Source of the DNA: VYFG01 sp965213885
Lineage (GTDB): Bacteria; Pseudomonadota; Gammaproteobacteria; Arenicellales; Poriferihabitantaceae
Length of the DNA stretch: 64,000 bases
Reading direction: 5' to 3'
Assembly (NCBI GenBank): GCA_965213885.1
Contig: OZ243919.1
Location: 2,604,001 to 2,668,000 of the forward strand
The notes beneath the pieces were generated by a model, which ran no database searches, was not told the origin of the DNA, and saw nothing but the letters and a program-made list of their open reading frames with translations. Positions 1-7,552 of the stretch are shown here, piece by piece. Within the stretch, counting starts at the first letter, position 1, and every line of letters starts with the position of its first letter. A program made the position numbers and the translations under genes.

Positions 1-408
1 GAGGACCGTGGGTTTGCGGCTTCGCTTGCCTTTGATCCGGACCCGGCCTCGGAGCGCGGCCTGTCGCTTGCGCTTCGTCAGGAGATGGGCGGACAGGCCG
101 AGGGTGGGCTTGATGCGCTGTTCCGGGCCGATCCGCTGGAGGACCGCACGGGCAGCGGCGAGACTGCCGCCCGCTGGACGGTGGAGGCGGCCTATGGCTT
201 CCCGGCACTGGGGGGCCGTTTCACGGGGAGTCCCCATGCGGGGTTCGGGTTCATGGGAGACGGGCGTGACGTGACGGTTGGTTGGCGGCTGTCGCGGGTA
301 TCGTCGGGCGTACCGGACCTGTCCTTCGGCGTCCGGGCGACCCGGCGGGAGAGCATGGGGACCGCCCCGGCGCATGGGGCGGGATTCGAGATGACCGTGC
401 GGTGGTGA
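1..408 (+). CDS. C-terminal end of an outer-membrane beta-barrel (autotransporter-like) protein, 5' truncated by the window
   Basis: The frame is open from base 1 to a TGA at 406-408, giving about 135 residues of a longer protein whose start lies outside the window. The residues alternate polar and hydrophobic with many Gly and aromatic positions (for example WTVEAAYGF and VGWRLSRV), as in transmembrane beta strands. The last residues are FEMTVRW, and a terminal aromatic residue is the usual BAM recognition signal of outer-membrane barrels. The repeated short strands suggest the C-terminal barrel of a large autotransporter-like surface protein. The passenger part cannot be seen, so the role is unknown. 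The barrel assignment is inferred from composition, not from a specific family match. Confidence 0.55.
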   Translation, partial: EDRGFAASLAFDPDPASERGLSLALRQEMGGQAEGGLDALFRADPLEDRTGSGETAARWTVEAAYGFPALGGRFTGSPHAGFGFMGDGRDVTVGWRLSRVSSGVPDLSFGVRATRRESMGTAPAHGAGFEMTVRW

Positions 409-569
409 GTGGTTGCGGACGGCCGGACCGGCAAGGCGAATCATGGCGGGGGCCGGGCAAGGACTACAAGCGCTTCACCGAGGTTATTATTCTCATTCCG
501 TCTTTCGGGGACTACTTGCGGGCGTTGCCGGTGGAGCCGCCGCAAGACTTCGGCTGCTAGTAAGACCGA

Positions 570-1969
570 TTACCGCGTGCCCCTAAACGCAGCCACCATA
601 TCGGTTCTCTTGAGCGTTCCACCCATATGCTCATGTTCAGGGCCAAGGAAAGCCCCGGTGACGTGACCTTGCTCGTAGCCTTCGCCGCTAACGTTCACGA
701 ATATGTTGCCAGCCACGTTGATCTTGTAATCGATGTTGCGCGTATGGAACCAGCGGTCTGGCGACTCGGATTCGAAGCGATTCAGGAAGTAAATATCACG
801 GAACCGCAAGTCCTGCTCACTATCGGGATTCGACAGCGTAGAAAATCTGACTTGAAGTTCAGCATCCCCCGCTATCAGAGACGGTCCAGAGAACCCCAGC
901 AGGTTGCCGCTCCATGTGGCGGTACCGTATAGGCGACGGCTGTCGACCAAGGCCGTATTCGGCAAGACGCCCCTGACCCATGGTTGTGGCAGGCCGTTGA
1001 ACAGCGCCACCCCGAAATTCAGATTCCTGTCTCCTGTCCGGCCCACCAAGTGGTGGGTCGTGTCCGACCATTCGCCCCAGTCGTTATACAGGTCGGTTCG
1101 CTGGCTCATGTACATGATCTGCAACACTTCGCGGTCGATCCTGCTGATGACATGGCCGAGGTTCGGGATGTATCCACCGAACGTGCCCATGATGCTATCC
1201 GGGAACTCGATACTGTCGACGTGGCCCACGATACCGAGCGCATGCAGCAGTTCGTGGGCGATTACGGAGCGCGAGTGCATGTATTCAGATGTATCGAAAT
1301 CATCGGGCAGCCGCAGGAACGCCCAAGAGGTATTGTTTCCGGAAGTGCTATTCGTCGCGCAAGCCACCGCAGTGGCGCCGCAGTTGTCTGCGATACCTGT
1401 CGGAGAATCAAGAATGGCCACGATTTCTCCGGGATAGGCGTAGATAGTCTCGCCGTCATCCCCCCTTGCGCCCGTGTATTGGATTTGGAACTCAGGCGGC
1501 AATGCATCGTTCAACAACCGAATGCTGCCCATCAGAGCAGCAAAGATGCCCGCATTCTGGTCTTCCAGGAAGTACTCACTGACATACAACTTTGGCGCGA
1601 CACGGAACGGGTAGAAGCCATCCGTACTGGTGATTAGGTCGCGCTCATAGTTCTTCAGTCTGTCGACACCCACGCCATCGCGTGATGCTCCCATGAAGTA
1701 GCGGATGCCGTTCGTGGTCGTCGCGACATGACGCAGGGATTCCTGAGGCTCCAAGTCGCCGCCGATGTAGACCTCTGTTACATCGTCGCTCAGCCGGAGC
1801 GAATGGGCGTGGGATCCGGTTTCGTATGGCGTGTAGCTGTGGCGTGGCGTGGCGTGGCAGTGTTCGAATAGTCGAGTTGAGATGACCCCATCGAAGCTTC
1901 GCCACCCCCGCCACCACATGCGGCCAGCGTCAGACACCCACTAGCCAAAACTGCCTTACCGAGCCACAT
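570..1969 (-). CDS. Surface lipoprotein with metzincin-type zinc protease motif and TbpB-like C-terminal barrel; out of frame at a pentanucleotide repeat
   Basis: An ATG at 1969 has a GGGAGG ribosome binding site 8 bases upstream and begins MWLGKAVLASGCLTLAAC, a lipoprotein signal with lipobox LAAC (Cys18). This frame hits a stop at 1790-1792 after 59 codons. The rest of the protein (to 570) lies in another frame, and the switch coincides with four GTGGC units at 1839-1858. Losing one unit would give one continuous protein of about 464 residues. It carries HELLHALGIVGH near residue 237, a full HExxHxxGxxH metzincin zinc site, then SIMG as a possible Met-turn. The C-terminus (GHVTGAFLGP, MGGTLKR, MVAAF) resembles the TbpB-like beta-barrel of Slam-exported lipoproteins. 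I infer a phase-variable, cell-surface protease, currently OFF. A simple sequencing error or fixed frameshift is the alternative. Confidence 0.65.
1839..1858. repeat. Pentanucleotide tandem repeat (GTGGC)4 inside the surface lipoprotein gene
   Basis: Four perfect GTGGC copies on the plus strand (GCCAC on the coding strand) lie between the lipoprotein signal and the body of the 570-1969 gene. A 5-base unit shifts the frame with each gain or loss. With four units the signal peptide is out of frame; with three (or six) it joins the protease frame. Confidence 0.8.
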
Positions 1970-2057
1970 TCGGTCTGCCTCCCACTGGTATTGTCACCAC
2001 TGCTATCCGTCTCGATATTAGTTCGCGTCGCGTCGCGCTCAGTATACCTACACTCAT

Positions 2058-2450
2058 TCAACAATTTTTTCGATGTATTGTTACTGTCTCAGGTAATTCC
2101 CAATGTGCATCACTGTTGGCGTCTACAGCACCACCAATCACCCCACCAAAAATAATATTGCCCCAGATTATTTCATCCCGGTTGGGAGCAATACTGCGGG
2201 TAACGTATTCGTCACCATCCTCGCATCGGATTATTAATGCTTCATCACTTCTTTTAACAGTCACGGGTCCAGGCGCAGTAAACTCCCAAGTACCTTTCTT
2301 GTTTGATGCGGTACATTGAGTGGGCTTTCCACAGTTTGAAGTCTCCACGTTAACTGACTCATTGGTTCCTCTTGTGATTGATGCACAGCCACTGCTCAAC
2401 AGTAAAACACCAATCACAGCTATAACAGCTATAACAGCTTTGCTTTTCAT
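2058..2450 (-). CDS. Small lipoprotein of unknown function
   Basis: This encodes 130 residues from the ATG at 2450, which has AAGGAG 6 bases upstream; a longer reading frame to 2531 lacks such a site. The N-terminus MKSKAVIAVIAVIGVLLLSSGC is a lipoprotein signal with lipobox LSSGC. The mature part begins CASITRGTNESVNVET and has three further Cys in the body (two close together, CGKPTQC, and one in IIRCEDG), then a Gly-rich hydrophobic patch (IFGGVIGGAVDA) and a final Cys. The signal-peptide codons hold a short direct repeat (GCTGTTATA twice). Base composition is clearly lower in GC than the housekeeping genes, suggesting acquisition. I do not recognise a family beyond small CASITRGT-type envelope lipoproteins. 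Confidence 0.6.
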   Translation of the reverse strand: MKSKAVIAVIAVIGVLLLSSGCASITRGTNESVNVETSNCGKPTQCTASNKKGTWEFTAPGPVTVKRSDEALIIRCEDGDEYVTRSIAPNRDEIIWGNIIFGGVIGGAVDANSDAHWELPETVTIHRKNC

Positions 2451-2775
2451 GTTCATCTCCTTCTTGTTGATATTGCCAAGTTTAAAATAGCAGGCCGCCG
2501 CCATCGTCAATCGCAAGATCGGCCACGGCAATATAGCACCCTGGATTCGGGAAAGAACATGCCCACTACTTCAGCCGCAGCACGATCCCACCTCCGAGAT
2601 CCAGTTCCGCCCGCCAGTCTCCGGGGTCCGTGGACAGCCCGGGCAGCGGCGACTACTCGATCAGCGGACCTGCATGGCTGTCGTCATCGGGTGTGTTCGG
2701 ATCCCTGTCCAATCCCGTCAGCGTAGTCGTAAATCCATTTGTGTCGATACTGCCGTTTGGGATTCTCCGAAAAAG
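2451..2775. other. Gene-free stretch with a possible beta-barrel C-terminal remnant on the minus strand
   Basis: No intact gene is visible here. On the minus strand, about 2660 down to a stop at 2566-2568 reads LSTDPGDWRAELDLGGGIVL then RLK, which resembles the last strands of an outer-membrane barrel. An in-frame TAG lies just upstream (LIE-stop). It may be the decayed end of another surface protein like the one at 1-408. The remnant is short, so this is a weak call. Confidence 0.25.
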
Positions 2776-3177
2776 CTACGACTCAGGTTCTATCTTGTAG
2801 GGCCCACTATTCCCGCCTTTTCCTTTCTTCCGAATGAAGTTCAGGCGGTTTCCTGATAATTCGACTATCTGACAATCATGACCGAGATCCTTCCCTCCTA
2901 ACGATACGGTCCTGCAATAGTACCCATCTTCCCAACTCCAATTTCCACTTAGTGGTTTCCCACTGAAATATCCTGACAATGTCCCATCATCATGGACAAT
3001 CACATATTCTCCAAATTTATAAACGAGCTTCTTTTCAACTCCTATCTCCCTGAATTCCTGCTCGGTCGCGATTCTCGTTTTTTCATCGGCAAATGATACC
3101 GGCTGGAAAGAAAAGCTGGCTGCCAGTGCGAGAAGGGAAAGGCCAGCAACAAAATTCGAATGTACATGAGGTCTCAT
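2776..3177 (-). CDS. Small secreted (periplasmic) protein of unknown function
   Basis: This encodes 133 residues. The ATG at 3177 is preferred over 3183 because GGAG then sits 7 bases upstream. The N-terminus (MRPHVHSNFVAGLSLLALAA, then SFSFQPVSFADEKT) is a classical Sec signal with probable cleavage after SFA. The mature protein has a small beta-rich domain with DGTLSGYFSGKPLSGNWSWE, DGYYCRT and LGHDCQIVELSGNRL, and two Cys that could form a disulfide. Small exported proteins with this YxSGxxLxGxWxWxDGYYCR pattern occur in alphaproteobacteria, sometimes misnamed dihydrodipicolinate reductase; that name should not be carried over. AT-richer codons than the core genes. Function unknown. Confidence 0.6.
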   Translation of the reverse strand: MRPHVHSNFVAGLSLLALAASFSFQPVSFADEKTRIATEQEFREIGVEKKLVYKFGEYVIVHDDGTLSGYFSGKPLSGNWSWEDGYYCRTVSLGGKDLGHDCQIVELSGNRLNFIRKKGKGGNSGPYKIEPES

Positions 3178-3354
3178 CGCCATACTCCGATTCGATTCAG
3201 GTCGTGGACTTCAGAGTCTATCATGCCGGACCGGAGGCCCATGATCCACGATTCTTATTATGTGTACTTCCCGAGACTGCCCGAAAACAGGAATTCGGGC
3301 GTCTTGCAAGTCGTCTTATAATTGCCATCTCAATAACCCAAGACGATTTGAGAC

Positions 3355-3500
3355 ATGGCAACGGTGGGATACGCCCAGGTCAGCTCCATCGGGCAGAACC
3401 TGAACCTGCAGCTCGGGAAACTCCGGGAATACGACTGTGAGGAGATCTTCGAAGAGAAAGAATCCGGGCAGACCGCAGCCCGGCCAGCGCTGAAGGGATT
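3355..3500 (+). pseudogene. N-terminal remnant of a serine recombinase (resolvase/invertase)
   Basis: Reading from ATG 3355, about 48 residues match the start of the resolvase family: MATVGYAQVSSIGQNLNLQL, then LREYDCEEIFEEKESGQTAARPAL. The VSS segment would hold the nucleophilic serine. The family's conserved Arg in GYARVS is Gln here. After about residue 48 the similarity stops and the frame runs on to 3756 through unrelated sequence, so the catalytic and helix-turn-helix parts are missing. It is best read as debris of a mobile element. Confidence 0.6.
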
Positions 3501-3956
3501 GGGGTCCACTATTGTCTTGTGTGCCACAATCTCCTTCAGCAATTGGAGTGAATCCCCGGAGATGGACAGGTCATCATCTGTGTGTGACGCAATTGAACAA
3601 AGACGCCGATCGTCCTTCATCCACTGGTGGTCTGTGATGGCAAGAGTGTTGATCTACAATATCGCGTGGTCTTGGAAATTCATTCGAATCATGTGGGAGA
3701 GAGCTTTCTCGCCAGACATGCATCCGTTCATCACCGGTACTCTTATACGGACATGACGCGCACAGAAGCACTGTTGATCAGACAATGGAATTCGGCCGGA
3801 GCGATTGCACAATCAAATGGCAAGTTCTCCGATACCGCAGATACCGGCGCTCCTTGCAAGTTCGGTTATCACAGCGCATTCGAGGATCGGGCCGCACCGC
3901 CGGATGTGTCGGATCGCTGGAGCATCGAGGTGCGCTGCATGGTGATCCATGAGTAA
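3501..3956 (+). pseudogene. Unrecognised decayed coding remnant
   Basis: From about 3600 to a stop at 3954-3956 the third frame reads like real protein (VVCDGKSVDLQYRVVLEIHS, later CKFGYHSAFEDR, SDRWSIEVRCMVIHE) but has no credible start. Upstream in the same frame there are stops at about 3549, 3582 and 3591. The end overlaps the following SDR by 8 bases if that gene starts at 3949. The reading could be the C-terminal part of an enzyme truncated by the same event that left the resolvase fragment. I do not recognise the family. Confidence 0.3.
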
Positions 3957-3990
3957 TTCACCTGCCTCCGCTGATTTCGGGGAACGTCCA

Positions 3991-4722
3991 ATGCCACAAG
4001 CCGTCTGCGCAATTGTAGGAGCGGGAGAAGGCCTCGGCCGTGCGTTGGCGGCAAAGTTCGCGTCCAGGGGATTCGACCTGGCGCTGATCTCGCGATCCGA
4101 GGCTAGCAGCACTGCCGCGATCAAGGCGGCGAAGGCCGGCAACAGCGCCTCCAATGTCCGGTTCTACTCCGCCGATGCCACCAAAGCCGAAACCATCGAG
4201 GCTGCGCTTTCCACCGTGAAGCATGACATGGGCGAGATCGACATCCTCATCTACAACGCGAGAGGGGATTTCACGGGATGCGAGCCGCTGGAGATGTCCT
4301 ACGACGCGCTTGAGGATGTTTTCCGGGTTGAGGTGATTGGCGCGTTCGCTGCGGCCAAAACGGTTCTACCGGCCATGATCAAGCGTACCCGCGGCAGCGT
4401 GTTTTTCTCAAGCGCTACGGCCGCATATCGCGGATCACGCACCTATCCGCTCTATGCCATCGGCAAGTTCGGGTTGCGGGCGCTGTCGCAGAGCCTGGCC
4501 AAGGCGTACGCCAAGGACGGAGTACATATCGTCCACGTCAGGCTGGACTGCGATCTTGATGTTCCGGTCATGCGCGAACTCTATGGAGGCAGGTACGACC
4601 CGGAAAAGCTGGCCAGTCCTGACGAAGTCGCGGAAAGCTACTGGCTGACCCACCTTCAGCCGAGGTCGGCGTGGAGCAACGAGATTGAACTCAGGCCCTG
4701 CACGGAAGTGTGGACCTACTGA
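3991..4722 (+). CDS. Short-chain dehydrogenase/reductase (SDR)
   Basis: This encodes 243 residues from ATG 3991 (MPQAVCAIVGAGEGLGRAL), with GGGGA-like bases 8 upstream; an in-frame ATG at 3949 would add 14 residues. The Rossmann glycine motif is GAGEGLG near residue 10, the central NAG-type motif appears as YNARG, the catalytic Ser lies in SSATAAY and the catalytic pair is YAIGK. The classical SDR catalytic residues are therefore present. The C-terminal end (ELRPCTEVWTY) is typical of FabG-like members of uncertain substrate. It would catalyse NAD(P)-dependent oxidation or reduction of an alcohol or ketone. It lies among decayed genes, and its neighbours do not indicate a pathway. Confidence 0.8.
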   Translation: MPQAVCAIVGAGEGLGRALAAKFASRGFDLALISRSEASSTAAIKAAKAGNSASNVRFYSADATKAETIEAALSTVKHDMGEIDILIYNARGDFTGCEPLEMSYDALEDVFRVEVIGAFAAAKTVLPAMIKRTRGSVFFSSATAAYRGSRTYPLYAIGKFGLRALSQSLAKAYAKDGVHIVHVRLDCDLDVPVMRELYGGRYDPEKLASPDEVAESYWLTHLQPRSAWSNEIELRPCTEVWTY

Positions 4723-4779
4723 GGGGAAGGCTGCGTTGAGAGAAGAGCAGACATTCATCAGGCAGACGGGGCCAGCATG

Positions 4780-5395
4780 CGGCCGGCCAGATTTTTCCGG
4801 CATGCCTCGGGCTGTTCCCGGCAGCCGGCTCATGGGGCCTGTACGGGATCCCGCAGCGTGCCCTGGAGGAGCCGGTATGACCGGCGGTCGAGGAACGATC
4901 ACGCAGTACCGGATGTGCATCGTGTTGCTGGCACCGATCGCAGCTTGGCGCTGGCAAAGGGGGATGGACCTACCGCCACCCAGGAACGCCGGTCACTGTC
5001 CGGCAGTCCTGCAAGGAACCATGTTCGCTGCGGGCGCCGTATGCGTGCAGGTCTCGCGAACCGACGACGTGTTCCCCATGTTGTGTGCATTCTTTGTCTA
5101 TGGCGGGATGCTCGTCGTTGCCCGGGCACCCTGGTTTCCGCTTCTCTGCGTCGGGTTCTTTTCTTCCGACGAACACAATGATCAGCTGGTCGCCGACGAA
5201 ACTCGGCGCGGGCTTGTGCGACTTTCTCTTCCTGTCAGAACCGATCTTCGGGACGGCAAGTGCAGTCATCTGGGGCAACGAGCCATCCGGTTGGCGCGAG
5301 ATCTCCGGCAGCACGCTGAGACTGGTGGCCTGCGCACTGAAGTCGCCCTTGCGCCAAGCCAACAGACCCCGGAATCCACCCCCACTAAGGCGACT
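4780..5395 (+). pseudogene. Decayed EamA/DMT-family transporter
   Basis: No frame is open across this stretch, but two frames carry pieces of a drug/metabolite transporter. From about 4876, frame 2 gives hydrophobic segments (YRMCIVLLAPIAAW, then FPMLCAFFVYGGMLVV). From about 5190, frame 3 gives LCDFLFLSEPIFGTASAVIW followed by GNEPSGWREISGS, which matches the last two helices and the conserved EP...GE...W.E..G pattern of the EamA fold. The two pieces are in different frames with charged filler between them, so the gene has suffered frameshifts. It sits directly before the GST gene. Confidence 0.45.
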
Positions 5396-5419
5396 TGAGG
5401 CTATGTGGAGTACCCGACA

Positions 5420-6058
5420 ATGTACAAACTGTTCTACGCGTTAAAAAGCGCATCCATGGGCGTCCGGGTGATGCTGGAGGAACTGGACGTTCCCTATGAG
5501 TTGATCGAGTCGACGACCGACAGGAGCAAGCCGCGCCCGCCGGAACAAATTGTCGTGAACCCTAACGGATGGGTGCCGGTGCTGCTCTGGGATGACGGCG
5601 CGATGTACGAATGCGCCGCCATCACCGTGTTTCTTTGTGACCGACACGCAGAGGCGAACCTGGCACCTACGGTCAATGATCCCGCCCGGGCTCTCTATCT
5701 GCAGACGCTGGTCTATTTCTCCAACTCCGTTCAGAACGCCTATCAACTCACGTACTACCCGGACCGCTTCGCCGACACGCCCGCAGGCGAACCCGGCGCG
5801 CAGCAGCGCGGCAACCGTCGACTGCGGGAAACCTGGAAAGTCGTAGACGACCAGATCGGCGACAACGATTGGATACTTGGAGACCGGTTCAGCGCTGCGG
5901 ACATCTATCTGTTCATGCTGACCACCTGGCTGCGACCAGCCATGGGGCATCCGGCCATTGAAGAGTTTCCCAACGTCCAACGCATTGCCGATGTGATTCT
6001 TCAGCGACCGAGCGTTCAAATGGTCTATGAGCCCTGGATCGCTAATCCACACTACTGA
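5420..6058 (+). CDS. Glutathione S-transferase family protein
   Basis: This encodes 212 residues from ATG 5420, with GGAG 9 bases upstream; a GTG at 5405 would add five residues. The N-terminal thioredoxin-like domain begins MYKLFYALKSASMGVRVMLE and includes the cis-Pro region (GWVPVLLWDDG) and the glutathione-contacting acidic residue pair (YECAAI in place of the usual ES-A-I). The C-terminal helical domain contains the N-capping motif region (LGDRFSAADIYLFML). The typical product would conjugate or reduce substrates with glutathione in the cytoplasm. The active-site Ser/Cys position is occupied by Ser (KSASMG). Its substrate cannot be predicted. Confidence 0.85.
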   Translation: MYKLFYALKSASMGVRVMLEELDVPYELIESTTDRSKPRPPEQIVVNPNGWVPVLLWDDGAMYECAAITVFLCDRHAEANLAPTVNDPARALYLQTLVYFSNSVQNAYQLTYYPDRFADTPAGEPGAQQRGNRRLRETWKVVDDQIGDNDWILGDRFSAADIYLFMLTTWLRPAMGHPAIEEFPNVQRIADVILQRPSVQMVYEPWIANPHY

Positions 6059-6152
6059 GAAAGCGGTAACCGGTCTGTTGCCGACACAGACGCCGTCGGA
6101 TTCCCGGAAGGACTGGCCGGGCAGTTCCCCGCCGAGCGGACCGGACTACTGA

Positions 6153-7409
6153 TCAGGTGCCAGCGGTTTTCACCAGCGCATCGCCGAGTATCCCGATGGC
6201 GCGGCGTATCTGGTCGTCCCCGATCGTGAGAGCCGGGGCGAAACGCAGCACGTTGTCCCCCGCCATCAGGATCAACAACCCCTCCTCGGTACACTGGCGG
6301 AGCACATCCCTCGCCCGGTTGTGCCAGGGCCCCTGAAGCTCGGCGCCCAGAAGCAGGCCGGCGCCCCGGATAGACTCGAATGCGCCATGCCCGTCCTGCA
6401 GGCAGGCAAGCTCGCCGTGCAGCAGGGCGCTTTTTTCCCGTACCGATTCCAGCAGGGCCGGGTCGGCCACGATATCAAGCAGCCGGCTGGCGACGGCACA
6501 GGCCATGGGATTGCCGCCGAAGGTGCTGCCATGCGTACCGACCGTGAACGATTCGGCGATCCCGGCAGTGGTCATCATGGCGCCGATGGGGAATCCCCCG
6601 CCGAGCCCCTTGGCGCTGGTCAGGATGTCCGGGGTGACACCGAGCTGCTCGTACATGTACAGGGTGCCGGAGCGGCCGACGCCGGTCTGGACCTCGTCCA
6701 GGATGAGGGAGGCCCCGTGCCGGGTACACAGGTCCCGGGCAGCCCGGACGAACTCCGGAGTCGCCGGGTTGACCCCGCCTTCTCCCTGGACCGGCTCCAG
6801 TATCACCGCGGCAGTGCGGTCGCTGACCGCTTCCTCGAGGGCTGCAGCATCGTTGAATGGGAGATGGGTAATGTCGCCGGGCTTTGGGCCGAAGCCGTCA
6901 CTGTACTTTTGCTGTCCACCCACGCAGACCGTGAAGAAGGTCCGGCCGTGGAACGAGTGGTCGAAGGCGATGATCTCGGTCTTGTCCTGCCCGTGCTTCT
7001 CGATCGAGTGGCGCCGTGCCAGTTTCAGCGCCGCCTCGTTGACCTCGGCGCCGGAGTTGGCAAAGAACACTCGCTCGGCGAACGTGAGGCTTACCAGCCG
7101 CTCTGCCAATCCGATGGCCGGTCGGTTAGTGAGCAGATTGCTCACATGCCAGAATTTGCCCGCCTGTTCCGTCAGGGCCTCCATCAGCGCCGGGTGGGCA
7201 TGGCCGAGCGCGCTCACCGCGATGCCCGCCGCCAGGTCGAGATAGGATTTGCCGTCGGTATCCCAGAGCACGGAGCCCTCGCCCCGCTCCGGAATCAGGG
7301 TCATGGGCGCATAGTTCGGGGTCATGACCCGGTCATAGACCTCCCGGTCGGTCGCGCCGGTCCGGTTCGGGCTCTGTTCGCCAAACGCTTCGGCGACTTG
7401 CACTGCCAT
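6153..7409 (-). CDS. argD: Acetylornithine / succinyl-ornithine aminotransferase family (class III PLP aminotransferase)
   Basis: This encodes 418 residues. The class III aminotransferase features are clear: the PxxL-type N-terminus MTPNYAPMTLIPERGEG, the NSGAEVNEAA phosphate-binding loop near residue 118, FDHSFHGRT, LDEVQTGVGRSG near residue 238 and the PLP-binding Lys267 in SAKGLGGG. The closest pattern is ArgD/AstC, which transaminates N-acetylornithine in arginine synthesis or succinylornithine in arginine breakdown. The next gene is divergent (ETF-QO), so it stands alone and the context does not separate biosynthetic from catabolic use. A slightly later start is possible because the first 28 residues are poorly conserved. 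Confidence 0.85.
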   Translation of the reverse strand: MAVQVAEAFGEQSPNRTGATDREVYDRVMTPNYAPMTLIPERGEGSVLWDTDGKSYLDLAAGIAVSALGHAHPALMEALTEQAGKFWHVSNLLTNRPAIGLAERLVSLTFAERVFFANSGAEVNEAALKLARRHSIEKHGQDKTEIIAFDHSFHGRTFFTVCVGGQQKYSDGFGPKPGDITHLPFNDAAALEEAVSDRTAAVILEPVQGEGGVNPATPEFVRAARDLCTRHGASLILDEVQTGVGRSGTLYMYEQLGVTPDILTSAKGLGGGFPIGAMMTTAGIAESFTVGTHGSTFGGNPMACAVASRLLDIVADPALLESVREKSALLHGELACLQDGHGAFESIRGAGLLLGAELQGPWHNRARDVLRQCTEEGLLILMAGDNVLRFAPALTIGDDQIRRAIGILGDALVKTAGT

Positions 7410-7552
7410 GGGTATTTCGTTGATAGAGAATGCCGTTCTGGGAGTGGTATTCTAACGGGTTCAACTGCAAAATATCAGGCACAATATCTTGAATTGCCGG
7501 AGAATTTTCGGCAACTTGGCGTTTCCCCGTTTCGCAGAACACCCCGAGCATC

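Noticed and set aside
2116..2319. Plus-strand frame opposite the small lipoprotein
   Set aside because: Antisense to a gene with a clear lipobox and ribosome binding site.
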